NCBI GenBank assembly: GCA_965217195.1
Contig: CBDCHL010000005.1
Span: 1,054,001 to 1,118,000 of the forward strand
Direction: 5' to 3'
DNA length: 64,000 bases
Source: UBA6623 sp965217195
GTDB lineage: Bacteria > Acidobacteriota > Terriglobia > Bryobacterales > UBA6623
Shown here in pieces: positions 8,042 through 17,103 of this stretch. How positions within the stretch are numbered: position 1 is the stretch's first letter; the number at the start of each line of letters is the position of its first letter. Under the pieces are notes generated by a model that saw nothing but the letters and a program-made list of their open reading frames with translations, did not search any database and had not been told where the DNA came from. The position numbers were made by a program, and so were the translations under genes.

Positions 8042-9367
8042 ATGGCTTCCCCTCGCGAACATCCTCGCATTCCAGTCGGCGACCTCTTCCTCGATATGCC
8101 CTTTACCGCGGCGCATTGGAAGGCCGGGATCGCTCTGTTTTTCAGCTTCGTGATCGAAGCCTGGGAGATGATGATCGTCATTTACGCGGGCGATCTCATT
8201 TCGGCGGATTTCGGGCTCGACCGCAATCAACTGGGCTCGCTGATCGGCTCGACTTTCCTAGGGATGATTCCCGGTTGCCTGGCCTGGGGGAAAATCGCCG
8301 ACGCCCGCGGCCGCAAGACGACCATGATCTGGAGCCTGGCTTCTTACGGCGTCATTTCTCTGTTGAGCGCCTTTTCCCCGACCTACGCCGTTCTCTGGTG
8401 GACTCGCTTTGTCGCCGGGATCGCCTTGTCGGGAGTGCTGGTTGCCTCGTTTGTCTATTTCGAAGAGCTTCTGCCCGTGAAGGTTCGTGGACCGGCCACC
8501 GTTTACCTGGCGTCGGGTTGGCCCGTCGGCATGCTCATCGCCATCGGCGTCACCGCGTCGTTGCGGGATACGAGTTGGAACTGGATCATCGCCGTCAGCT
8601 CGCTGGGCGGGCTGTGGGCGCTGGTCGTGTGGAAGCTGGCCCCCGAGTCGCCTTATTGGGCGGTCGGCAAGGGTCGACAGGAACTCGCCAAACGCTCGAT
8701 CAGCCGCTTGGCCGAGGGCACGCTGGATGCCCGAATCGCCGACGCCGAGCTGGTGGTTGATCATTACGACCAGGGGTCTTATCGGGAGCTATTCCACCGC
8801 AAGCTGCGGCGCGTGACGTGGCTGCAATTGGCCATCAACTTTTTCTTTGCCTGGGGATACTGGGGCCTGGCTTCCTGGATGCCGATTCTGCTGGCCGACC
8901 GCGGTCTTTCGACACCCGAGGGATACACCTTCATGGCCGTCTCGGCCGTGAGTATGTTCCCCGGCTATATGGCGGCCTCGTGGCTTACGGGACGCTTCGG
9001 CCGCAAAAAGATCATGGTGAGTTTCGTGGGTGGCGCCGCGGCGTTCGGTTTTGGCTTCGCGCAATCCGAGACGCTGACGCAGATGTATCTGTGGAATTTC
9101 GGCCTGTTCTTTTTGAACCAGGGCGCCTGGGGTGTTTGGGATACCTGGATGGGCGAGTTTTATCCGACGGAGGTTCGGGGCGTCGGCTACAGCCTGGGGC
9201 TTACCGTGCAACGCGTCGCCAACTCGCTGGCCCCGGTCGTGATCGGGGCTTTGCTGGCGAGCAACATGAGCTTTGGCTTCACGGTGTCCTTTATCTCTTC
9301 GTTCTTGATTACGGCGGCGGTTTGCAGCGTGTTTCTGCCCGAAACCGAAGGCAAAGTCTTGCACTGA
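8042..9367 (+). CDS. MFS transporter (metabolite:H+ symporter type)
   Basis: A 441-residue polytopic protein with about 12 hydrophobic segments in two halves and the MFS motif A in the loop after TM2 (GKIADARGRKT, near residue 83), echoed in the second half by GRFGRKKIM. The FPTEVRGVGY-type signature (here YPTEVRGVGYSLG) after TM10 is typical of sugar-porter/aromatic-acid symporter branches. The gene begins 11 bases after hyuB in the same direction, so it most likely imports the hyuAB substrate or exports the product across the inner membrane. Exact substrate unknown. Start is the ATG at 8042; an internal ATG at 8096 (MPFTAAHWKAG), immediately before the first membrane segment, is an alternative. 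Confidence 0.85.
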   Translation: MASPREHPRIPVGDLFLDMPFTAAHWKAGIALFFSFVIEAWEMMIVIYAGDLISADFGLDRNQLGSLIGSTFLGMIPGCLAWGKIADARGRKTTMIWSLASYGVISLLSAFSPTYAVLWWTRFVAGIALSGVLVASFVYFEELLPVKVRGPATVYLASGWPVGMLIAIGVTASLRDTSWNWIIAVSSLGGLWALVVWKLAPESPYWAVGKGRQELAKRSISRLAEGTLDARIADAELVVDHYDQGSYRELFHRKLRRVTWLQLAINFFFAWGYWGLASWMPILLADRGLSTPEGYTFMAVSAVSMFPGYMAASWLTGRFGRKKIMVSFVGGAAAFGFGFAQSETLTQMYLWNFGLFFLNQGAWGVWDTWMGEFYPTEVRGVGYSLGLTVQRVANSLAPVVIGALLASNMSFGFTVSFISSFLITAAVCSVFLPETEGKVLH

Positions 9368-10097
9368 ATTGACGTGGTGAGGATGAGTCGTGGGGCGACG
9401 CAGGTGACGGCGACTTAACCCCTCGCGGCCCGCCGTTTATCCAGTCCACTGGTATCAACCCATGCCGACAAGGGGGGATCTATCTCGGGAATCTCACCCA
9501 ACTCGCGGGGTGCAGGACAGTTCTCATCTCGAAATCGTAGCCCGCGCCAAGCGCCAATCTAACAGGCACTTACAACCCGGCCGAGTTCTTGGACAGCACG
9601 CCGTTGTCACCCTCGTCTTGCGAACGGTGGCACGACTTAGCCTGCGGCGAACCATGGTTTCTTGAGATAGACACGTTTCAGGAAGCGTTCGGCACCCCAA
9701 ATCAGTCGATGGGCGCAAGGTCCCGAATGATCTTGGCTACCTCTTCGGGCCTGTCTAGTCATCGACGAAAGCGGGAGCAGAAGCCGTGTCGCGCCAGACA
9801 ATGGTCACAGGCGCAACTTTTACTCCGGCTCTATACGGCCTGGAGGCGTTGAAGGCTTTGGTGCGACAGCCTGAGTGCCGGCGCACCGCAGGCTGCCTCC
9901 AGCTCCCGAAAAATACTTGCCGTATGCGCCGGGGCCCGTGTCCGCCACGACAATGGTCACAGGCTCGCGAATACCGCGCACCGCTTTCTGGGCGTCTCCG
10001 ACGAGCCAGTTGGCTAGACACGTTTCAGGAAGCGTTCCCCAAAAAAATAGTGGGGCCCGTGTCCGCCAGACATGGTCACAGGCTCGGTACCCAGGCG
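9368..10097. other. intergenic region with serial degenerate copies of a gene end
   Basis: No intact gene. The stretch 9452-9500 carries a copy of the dispersed ATGCCGACAAGG repeat. The stretch 9670-10090 holds repeated pieces of the 3' end of the adjacent hydrolase gene. GACACGTTTCAGGAAGCGTT recurs identically at 9670 and 10017. A block containing GGTCACAGGC recurs at 9784-9814, 9931-9967 and 10052-10086. Confidence 0.6.
9670..10086 (-). repeat. imperfect repeats of the hydrolase 3' end
   Basis: Copies of a roughly 35-bp block (9784-9814, 9931-9967, 10052-10086) and of a 21-bp block (9670-9690, 10017-10037). Read on the minus strand, the copy nearest the hydrolase encodes RLGTEPVTMSGGHGPHY then ERFLKRV, which looks like the C-terminal catalytic-His segment of an alpha/beta hydrolase. 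The other copies are corrupted versions of it. Serial duplication of a gene end is the best description. Confidence 0.6.
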
Positions 10098-10724
10098 TTA
10101 CAGCACGGCCACCGGCTTCTGTACCTGTGCTAAGTCTTCGTCGGTCGGTCTGTAGTGCTCGAAGTTGTTGAACTCGTATTGAATCCATGTGTCGTCGGCC
10201 TCTAAGCGTGTGCGGTACCCCTCGGAGAAACCGTTGTACACGGCATCGCCCGTCAGCATGCGCAAGAAAGGCGCTTTGCCATTCGCAGTGGCCTTCTTCA
10301 AGAAGTCCAGTACGTGGTCGGAGTCGCTTAGACCCGCGAAGAGCGGGGGTTCATGCAGCATGGCTTTACGAACCACTTCAGGATGTCGCAGCACCAAGCT
10401 TAGCCCTATGATGGCGCCTGAGCTATTGCCCCACACAATCGCCGGGGCCAGTTCCAAAGCCCTGAGAAGAGCCGCGGCGTCGCCTGCTTCCACGTCCACG
10501 GTGCTGCCAGTGTACCCGGCCGGTCGAGGGCTTCGTGAATACGCGCGACGGTCGTAGCTTAATACGGTGAAATCGTTGTCGAGCCGTTCCACAACTCGGA
10601 GATACTCTTCGGCGTCACCTTCTGCACCAGGGATGAAGAACAGTGATGGCCCTCTGCCCCTGAGCTCATAGTAGAGCTTCGTGCCATTGATATCGACCGT
10701 TCCGGTCTTAGCGTCGTTTGTCAT
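10098..10724 (-). pseudogene. alpha/beta hydrolase, truncated before the catalytic His
   Basis: A 208-residue open frame. AAGGAG lies 8 bases before the ATG at 10724, so that start is preferred over the ATGs 6-9 bases upstream. The N-terminal two thirds of an alpha/beta hydrolase are intact: oxyanion segment FFIPGAEGDAEEY, SYDRRAYSRS, and nucleophile elbow G-N-S-S-G (Ser101). The frame stops at PVAVL, where family members continue for about 50-60 residues to the acid and the catalytic His. In the same frame beyond the TAA, RLGTEPVTMSGGHGPHY reads like that missing His segment. Roughly 35-40 codons therefore seem deleted and a stop introduced. As it stands the enzyme lacks a complete triad. 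It sits between hyu genes on the opposite strand. Confidence 0.7.
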
Positions 10725-11307
10725 GCTCATCACTCCTTATGTTTGTTTGTCCCACCAAGAGGAGGCTTCTGTGGGCGCGCCGCCCCAGTGGAATCGGCCG
10801 GTATAACTTATGTTTAGGCTGACCTGGATAAAACCGGTCCTGGTCGGCCTAAGACGAAAGTCGCTGACGCCAACCCGGGCGGCAACCACGTTGTCTGCAA
10901 TGACTTCCGAACTTCCCTCGCGGTTTTAGGCCGACCGGTCGGTCCGGATAATCCTACCACTCTCGCTGGAGACCGCTTTGCGCAGATTGTCGAGGGGGCT
11001 GCGGAACCCTTGACCGCCGCGTTCGGTGTGAGCACTGGTACTGTCGGCAGTCTTCTCAGCTCGCACAGAATTACGACACATAGATCCACCCTGACGGCGA
11101 AGTCTTGATCCAGAGCAGGTCAGTATCACACGGCGTTTCCAGACCGCTTTCCGAAGGGCCTTGAGGCTCCGGCCGGTCGCACTGCTCAAGGCACTTCAGT
11201 GCCGCGCGATCGGTTCTTCGGCCGGTCTTCAGAAAAGAACTCCACGGCAATTGCAAGGGGCGAAAACGTCCCGATCTCGCCCAATTTCGCCTCCGCCGGG
11301 AAGGGAG
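10725..11307. other. intergenic debris with dispersed-repeat fragments
   Basis: No intact gene. A copy of the GATCCACCCTGACGGCGA repeat lies at 11083-11113. A short string reading GVSTGTVGSLLSS on the plus strand near 11024-11062 resembles a resolvase-type HTH but is too short to assign. Confidence 0.35.
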
Positions 11308-12069
11308 TTATCCGGCGGACTTCGTGCTCTCGCCGAACAGTCCCCAGGCCTCCAGCTCGCCAATCGGCGGCGCCTCGCTGCCCCATTTCCGGCTGGGCGC
11401 CCACCCAAATCGATCCCGCAACTCGACCAGAAACTCGGCGCACTTCAAGGGCGCGAGGATCGCGTCGACGACCGGCACTCCCAGTTCTTTCTGCATTTGT
11501 TGATAGAAGCCGTATTCCGCCGTGCAGCCGAGCACCAGCACTTCCGCGCCGTCTTCTTCAATAGCTCGGGCGCCTTCCGTCATGAGGCGCTCGCAGGTGA
11601 CGCCGTGGTCGGCTTGCAGCTCGTGGACTCCCAAACCCAGAGCGCGCATGGAGGCCATCGCATCTCCATGCCCGTACGCTCGGATGTTCTCCGTCATCTT
11701 AGGTATGCACTTCTTGCGTGTTACCAAGACCGAGAAGGTGTTCCCCAAATGAGTCGCGATAGCCGTCGCCGCTTGGCACGGCGCGGTCACGACGGCGCGG
11801 CCTGAAACCTCGCGTGCTTCGCGCAGCCCGACGTCATAGAAACAGCCGATGACCACGCCGTCGTATTGGTCCGCCGCCTCATGCGTAAGCTTGACAATGT
11901 CCGCCAGGACAAGCGCCTCGTAGGCGTGATACTCCAGGTGCTTCGGGCGATCCGGAGCGAGAGACACCACATCGATTTCGGTAGTCGGCCCCTTGGCGGC
12001 CTCCAGAATCTTGCGGGTGTCTTGGTCGAAGACATCGGTTCCAACGGGGTTAATCACAAGTATTCGCAT
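11308..12069 (-). CDS. Asp/Glu/hydantoin racemase family protein
   Basis: A 253-residue protein opening MRILVINPVGTDVF, as in the Asp/Glu/hydantoin racemase superfamily. Both catalytic cysteines of the cofactor-independent two-base mechanism are present: Cys76 in GVVIGCFYDVG and Cys182 in LGCTAEYGF. Length is typical of hydantoin or allantoin racemases (about 240-260). Such enzymes interconvert D- and L-5-substituted hydantoins and so feed a stereoselective hydantoinase. The hyuA-hyuB-transporter operon 2 kb away on the other strand supports that role. It could instead be a decarboxylase-like arylmalonate relative, but the double Cys favours a racemase. Confidence 0.8.
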   Translation of the reverse strand: MRILVINPVGTDVFDQDTRKILEAAKGPTTEIDVVSLAPDRPKHLEYHAYEALVLADIVKLTHEAADQYDGVVIGCFYDVGLREAREVSGRAVVTAPCQAATAIATHLGNTFSVLVTRKKCIPKMTENIRAYGHGDAMASMRALGLGVHELQADHGVTCERLMTEGARAIEEDGAEVLVLGCTAEYGFYQQMQKELGVPVVDAILAPLKCAEFLVELRDRFGWAPSRKWGSEAPPIGELEAWGLFGESTKSAG

Positions 12070-12728
12070 GAGGCCGGCTCCCCGGCTCGCGAGGCTCGCT
12101 CGTAGTGTCGGGCGTAGTTGAAGAGTAGCGGCGTACGCGATGCCTGTTCAATTCGAAAAAAGTCGTCTCAGGATTCTCGCCCAAACCAAATTGTTAAATA
12201 CACAGCTCAAAAGCTTTGGTGCAATGCAGGTTCGGTTTCCTGCGCGTTATAGCCATCCTCCATCCCACCTTCGCCCAGCTTCTGACGTCCGTCAGTGGCA
12301 TGGTTCTGTAGATCATCAACAGCAAGATTGTACCGCCGCAGGATCACTGTTGATAACACATTATTGAATCCCGCAAAATCTCCTGCAGCAACTACACCTG
12401 GTAGGAGCGAATCTCATCCGGACCGAGCTGATCCGGGGAACGATGGAAATGTGTGGCGAAATTCTCGACGGGACTCAGGTAGGTTTTTACGGTAGTCTGC
12501 GAGTAATTGCGACGCTGGAGTTCTTCCAGCATCGTTTTGCGTAAACGGGTCACAAGGACCTCCTTTCCTTGGGACCCACGATATTGCGTTTAACCGAGAA
12601 CCGCCTTCATACCCCAAGCGCAACGTCCGCCGCGCGACCGGCTTCGTTCTAATCCGCGAACCGGGACTGTCCGAAGAAGCGTAGAGGACCTTCGAGTGGA
12701 TTCCGATTGTGGCCACTATAGTAGGCAT
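12070..12728. other. non-coding stretch
   Basis: No gene or RNA recognised on either strand. The open frames here are short and composition-driven. It presumably contains the divergent promoters of the racemase and the DUF4386 gene. Confidence 0.4.
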
Positions 12729-13448
12729 ATGAACCAAGAGCCCGTGGTCACGTTCGATCGGCGTTCGACTCAGCGCACCCGGCCGGCGACGGTGGCCGGG
12801 CTCTGCTATCTGGCGGTGATCGCCGGAGGTCTCTTCGCTGAAGGCATGGTGAGGAGATCGCTGGTCGTTCCAGACGACGCTGCGGCGACGGCCGGCGCGA
12901 TCCTCGAGAACGAGACGCTTTGGCGGCTCGGGCTCGCGGTTCACCTCCTCTACCTCATCCCGGCCCTGGCGGTGAACGTGATCGTCTCCGGCCTGTTCCG
13001 TTCGATGGAACCGACGCTCGCGCGCCTGGCGCTCGTGTTCGGGGTCGCCGGCGTGACAGTCGAGGCGGTGGCTCTCGTCTACCTCTACGTGCCGCTCGCG
13101 GTGATCGAGAACGGCGGCGCAACCCTCGCCGCGCTGGAAGACGCTCCGGCCCTGATCTACCTGGCGACGCGGCTCTTCTATACCGGCTTCGGCTTCTCGC
13201 TGCTGCTGTTCGCGGGCTTCTGCGTGCTGATCGGGGTGCTCATCCTGCGCTCGCGCCTCGTGCCCCGCGCGATCGGTGCGATGATGATCGTGGCCGGCAT
13301 CTGCTACGTCGTGAACACGGTGGCGCTGATCGTCTCGCCCACCTTCTTTAAGCTGGTCAACCCCACGATCCTGCTCCCGATCCTCCTGGCCGAGCTGTCG
13401 CTGGCGCTCTGGCTGCTGCTGAAGGGCATCACGGTCGAGGCGAAGTGA
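12729..13448 (+). CDS. DUF4386 family integral membrane protein
   Basis: From ATG 12729 the product is 239 residues. It has about six hydrophobic helices: AGLCYLAVIAGGLFAE, LAVHLLYLIPALAVNVIV, LALVFGVAGVTVEAVALVYL, FSLLLFAGFCVLIGVLIL, AIGAMMIVAGICYVVNTVAL and the C-terminal ILLPILLAELSLALWLLL. The RLFYTGFGFSLLLF block and the RSRLVPRAIGAMM loop are typical of DUF4386. No function is established for this family. An upstream in-frame start at 12696 exists, but the added residues look non-family. Local GC is markedly high and codon use G/C-ending throughout, unlike the neighbouring intergenic tracts. The gene has no operon partner. Confidence 0.75.
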   Translation: MNQEPVVTFDRRSTQRTRPATVAGLCYLAVIAGGLFAEGMVRRSLVVPDDAAATAGAILENETLWRLGLAVHLLYLIPALAVNVIVSGLFRSMEPTLARLALVFGVAGVTVEAVALVYLYVPLAVIENGGATLAALEDAPALIYLATRLFYTGFGFSLLLFAGFCVLIGVLILRSRLVPRAIGAMMIVAGICYVVNTVALIVSPTFFKLVNPTILLPILLAELSLALWLLLKGITVEAK

Positions 13449-13977
13449 CGTGCCTAGCTTGGGCCACTCGCGACCTTGAATCGATAGGCCTTGTCCCGCA
13501 CGAACTGTTCGTGCCGCTCTGGAGCAGACATCGTTCTGAAGGCACCGGCGACCCGTAGAAGAGAACCGCCCGGGACTCGCGGCGTCGGGCTCAGAACGAC
13601 AGGCCGGCCCCCGCAGAGCACGGGGACTCTCGATTGGGTTGGAAAAGTCGCAAACACCTTGTCGCGCTAGAGGACGCGTCGCGTGCCTGGCGGCTCAAGC
13701 GCACTGGGCCTGGAGCGACCGTTGGATGCGGCGGGCCGCCTGATCTGTCGAAGGCGGATTCCCACTAGATCCACGGATGCCGACAAGGGCGGATCTATCT
13801 GCGGGAGCTCGCGACACCCGCCTGGCGAAAGATCCTCAAATGGGTCATCATCGTCGGTATCACGCTGGGACTGTTCCCATCGCTGGGGCACCGGTTCCTT
13901 CTGTGTCCCGCGGCTTTCCTGGTACTAGGAGTGGCTGTGCATCTGACGTGGTGCCGGAAGCACGGCATCCATCCTAT
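13449..13977. other. intergenic region with a dispersed repeat and a gene-end fragment
   Basis: A copy of the ATGCCGACAAGGGCGGATCT repeat starts at 13777. In the frame that runs into the downstream PQQ gene, bases 13778-13977 translate as CRQGRIYLRELATPAWRKIL followed by a two-helix hydrophobic stretch ending in RRKHGI-like CRKHGIHP. This looks like the end of a small membrane protein preceded by a stop at 13766. It is probably a remnant fused in frame by chance. Confidence 0.45.
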
Positions 13978-15409
13978 GAATTTTATGCGATTCTCGCTCA
14001 GCATCGTATTGTGGGCAGGGTTAGTTGGCTTTAGTTCGTGCGATCATTTGACCGCGGAAGGTTGGCCTCGTTTCCGCGGGCCGAACGGTTCCGGAGTGTC
14101 GCAGGCCGGCCACTCCCTTCCCCAGTCGATTGATCCAACGACACACCTGCTCTGGCGTGTCGAAGCGCCTCCCTCGCTGTCGTCACCGGTTGTGTCCCAA
14201 GGCAGGATATTCCTTACCGCCCACCAAGGCGACAGTCGAGTCCTGTTGTGCATCGATTCCGAAACCGGCGAGACGCTCTGGAAACGAGAGACCACCGCTC
14301 CGCGAAAAGAACGTCGGTATCGCAACGAACCGGCGACACCTTCACCCGTGGTCGATCAAGACGGCGTTTATGCATTTTTTCCGGATTACGGGATTGTTTC
14401 CTACGATCATTCGGGGAAGGTGAAGTGGAAGGTTCCTTTGGGTCCCTTTTCAAGTCAGCACGGGTTGACGGGATCGCCGATTGCGGCCGGTCAATACATC
14501 GTCCTCCTCATCGATCAGGTCACCAATTCCTACATTGCCGCCTTCAACCGCGGCGACGGTCGCCTCGCATGGAAGACCTCCCGCCAGGACCTGTTTGGGG
14601 GTTACTCAACGCCGGTCGTTCGAGAGATTGGGTCCGCGGGCATCGAGGTCGTCGTTTCCGGACCGTCGGAACTCAGCGCTTATAACGTTGACACCGGAGA
14701 AAAGGTCTGGTGGTTCCAGGGTATGTCTCGACAACCGAAAGCCGGGCCCGTGCTGACTTCGAATACAGTCTACTTAAACTGGCCGAAGACCGACTTAGGC
14801 GGGCATACGTTCGACTTCGAGGCCATCATTGCGCGCCAAGATCGAAACGGCAACGAAGCCGTGGATCTCGACGAAGTCGACGGGGCCCTGCTGAATCTTG
14901 TCGACTTCGTTGACCGTGTGACCGGCCCAAGGGACCGAAAAGTCGACGCCGAAGAGTACCGTAAGCACCTGCGGGAGAGTAGTGAGGGGGAAGCCCTGTT
15001 TGCCATACGACTCGGCGACAGCGGCACGCTAACCCAATCGTCGGTTCGATGGAAAATGTCGAGATCTCTGCCCGACTCGCCCACGCCGCTACTGTATCGC
15101 AACGTCCTTTTCCTTTTCAAAAACGGCGGGATCGTGACGTCTTTGGACGCCGAGACGGGCGAGGTTCTCAAGCGAGGCCGGATCCGGGAGGGCGTCGACT
15201 TCTACTATTCATCCCCCGTGGCTGGAGATGACAAGATCTATATCGCAAGCGAAACGGGCAAGGTTTCGGTGCTCACGGCGAAGGGAAACTGGGAAGTGCT
15301 GTCGACGATTGATCTCGGGGAAGAGATCTACGCCACCCCGGCAATCGCGGACGGCCGAATCTATCTGCGAACCGCGTCGGCTCTGTACGCTTTCGGCAGC
15401 AGGGAATAG
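13978..15409 (+). CDS. PQQ-like beta-propeller protein with EF-hand insertion
   Basis: ATG 13978 (or 13987) is preferred over the GTG at 13931 because a signal peptide follows directly: MRFSLSIVLWAGLVGFSSC, perhaps lipoprotein-like. The mature part begins WPRFRGPNGSGVS, the hallmark of secreted PQQ-binding-like beta-propellers common in Acidobacteria and Planctomycetes. Blades contain VLLCIDSETGETLWKRE, YIAAFNRGDGRLAWKTS and VTSLDAETGEVLKRG. Around residue 288 a calcium-type EF-hand loop, DRNGNEAVDLDE, is inserted between blades, followed by a weaker second helix-loop (DRKVDAEEY). It is likely a periplasmic or surface protein. Catalytic quinoprotein activity is not implied because the PQQ-ligand residues of dehydrogenases are not evident. 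No operon partner. Confidence 0.8.
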
Positions 15410-15461
15410 CCTGCCTCAAGGCTGGATATCTCATATAAAGGCAACGCCACGAAGGAAGTAC

Positions 15462-15923
15462 TTAGACAGCGGCATCCGACAACACTCCACCTGTGTCCGA
15501 ACAGAACTGGTCAACTCTATCGCGCGAAATGGCTTTCGAAACCACCAGCGGATCATCAAAGGCATCGAACCAGAGCACAAGAGGCTCAAGCTCGCGATAG
15601 AGATGCAGGTGGCTGCAGATTTCCGGTTCGGCGTGGTGCGCCGCCGCCTCAGCCAAACGGGCAAACAGCACAGGCGACGCACGAATTGTATATCGCTGAT
15701 TCGACCCGGGCCACGACCAAATCGTGCCCACCGGTGCCCGGTACTGGTTCCGTTCCGCGTGAGCGGAGATAAGCGCGACGATGTCTGGAGTCGGGGCACC
15801 TTCCAGAAACATGTGAGTCACCTCCGGGGCTAAGCGTGGAATCGCCCGAAAGAACTTCTCTGCGTTCCTGACCCCGGAAACGCGCCAGCAATTCGCGTCG
15901 TCAAGGCTACGAGGTGATGTCAT
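15462..15923 (-). CDS. conserved hypothetical protein
   Basis: Started at ATG 15923 (MTSPRSLDDANCW), which has GAGGA about 10 bases upstream; the frame is open for 25 more codons. The 153-residue product has no signal peptide or membrane helix. Recognisable conserved-looking stretches are MFLEGAPTPDIVALISAHAE, YRAPVGTIWSWPG, AAHHAEPEICSHLHLYR and LVLWFDAFDDPLVVSK. The last two are dense in His, Asp and Trp, suggesting a compact enzyme-like or binding fold. I know no assigned function. It lies convergent to the PQQ gene and isolated on its strand. Confidence 0.6.
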   Translation of the reverse strand: MTSPRSLDDANCWRVSGVRNAEKFFRAIPRLAPEVTHMFLEGAPTPDIVALISAHAERNQYRAPVGTIWSWPGSNQRYTIRASPVLFARLAEAAAHHAEPEICSHLHLYRELEPLVLWFDAFDDPLVVSKAISRDRVDQFCSDTGGVLSDAAV

Positions 15924-16600
15924 GTCTTGCATTCCTCGGTGGCCCATTCCGAACTCCAACGATGACTGAGATCGGAGGGCGAGCCATCCACGGCACACTC
16001 TAAGGAACCTAACAATTAGAACTGCGTCACCGGCCGCGAGTCAAGGCACATCACCTCGCTCCGCTGCGACACGACTCCGCTCCCCCAGTGGGAGGAGGAT
16101 ACACACCCTTGTCACGAACAAGTCTGGAACAAATCCACCCTGACGGCGAGGTCTTGATCCAGGTGGCTGAATCGCCAGATGCCGACAAAGGCGGCTCTAG
16201 GCGCACTTCCTGGCCTTCAAGAGCGTTGAAGGGAAGAGAGCGACACTTGTCCTGGATGGCCTACCACACAGCCAAGTGCGCCGCCGATTCGACCTAAGCC
16301 ACTTTGATGGAACAAGTTAGAAGGAGAGATAACGGATTTCTCATGCGAACCGGATATCCCGACAGTAATCCACTCATAGGGGCAATAACCCTCATTGCGA
16401 GGGACTTGGGTCGGATCAAGTCCGGGTCTCGTCCGATTGTCCTGATCGGCTCGCAGGATCGTTATCTAAGGGTTTGCCCAGACCGTCGGTGTGGGGGGCC
16501 GAAGATGATCAGCCACTTGCGAGGTCGTCGTCGGGCATGGCGTTCGCCATTTCGCAGAGCGAATCCGCTTCGGCCGAGCTTCTTCGGGTTCATCCCTGGC
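15924..16600. other. intergenic debris with mosaic dispersed repeats
   Basis: Contains one joined copy of two repeats seen separately elsewhere: GATCCACCCTGACGGCGA-like at 16134-16163, then ATGCCGACAAAGGCGG at 16178-16193. It also contains the left part of a third repeat (TCATGCGAACCGGATATCCC to AGTAATCC, 16341-16371). On the minus strand just past the transposase, EPGMNPKKLGR (about 16583-16615) recalls a small conserved hypothetical family but is only a scrap. Confidence 0.45.
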
Positions 16601-16903
16601 TCACGAGCCATCTGGACCTGGGCGTGGGAGCCGCGCCAAGGCCTTTTTTAACAGTGCATTCTCCATCGTCAGCCGGCCCACCATCTGCTCCAGCTCGCTA
16701 ACGTGGACCTGCTCGTCATGCGGCTCGCGGTCACGCTGAAAGGCTCGTTCGGGATCGCGGCGCAGCTGTTGCCGCCACTTGCTCAAAAGTGTCGGATGGA
16801 GCTCATAGCGCCGCACCACGGCGGCGACCGACGCTCCCGCCTCGACCTGCCTCACCGCCCGCAACTTGAACTCGGCGGAAAACTTTCGCCTGGACAACTT
16901 CAT
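16601..16903 (-). CDS. IS3-family transposase OrfA (solo)
   Basis: 100 residues from ATG 16903, which is preceded by GAGAGG. The sequence MKLSRRKFSAEFKLRAVRQV then GASVAAVVRRYELHP and LLSKWRQQL is the HTH_Tnp_1 fold of IS3-family OrfA. A C-terminal leucine-zipper-like helix (LEQMVGRLTMENALLKKAL) is present. The expected OrfB integrase with its DDE domain does not follow; downstream sequence is unrelated. No IS3 terminal TG/CA inverted repeats were identified. The element is therefore a non-autonomous remnant, though its OrfA frame is intact. Confidence 0.8.
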   Translation of the reverse strand: MKLSRRKFSAEFKLRAVRQVEAGASVAAVVRRYELHPTLLSKWRQQLRRDPERAFQRDREPHDEQVHVSELEQMVGRLTMENALLKKALARLPRPGPDGS

Positions 16904-17103
16904 GGCACCTCTCTCCATTCACCGCAAAAAAAGATGCTTAGCGAGTTGTCTCATTTTCGGGATCCACTTCAAACTCCCCGCTAGGCCGCTTAGTTCCGGT
17001 ATCGTTGTGGAAGGTTGCCAATCTTGTGGAAGTTTCGTTCACGAAGCTCCAAGGGCAGTACCTAGCATTTGGGTTCCGTCATTTTCAAAAGGCCCGGGTC
17101 CTC

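Noticed and set aside
11020..11070. Serine-recombinase HTH remnant (GVSTGTVGSLL)
   Set aside because: Too short and without supporting neighbours; could be chance.
12414..12944. 176-residue minus-strand frame
   Set aside because: No family signal, overlaps the start of the DUF4386 gene, and lacks a ribosome binding site.
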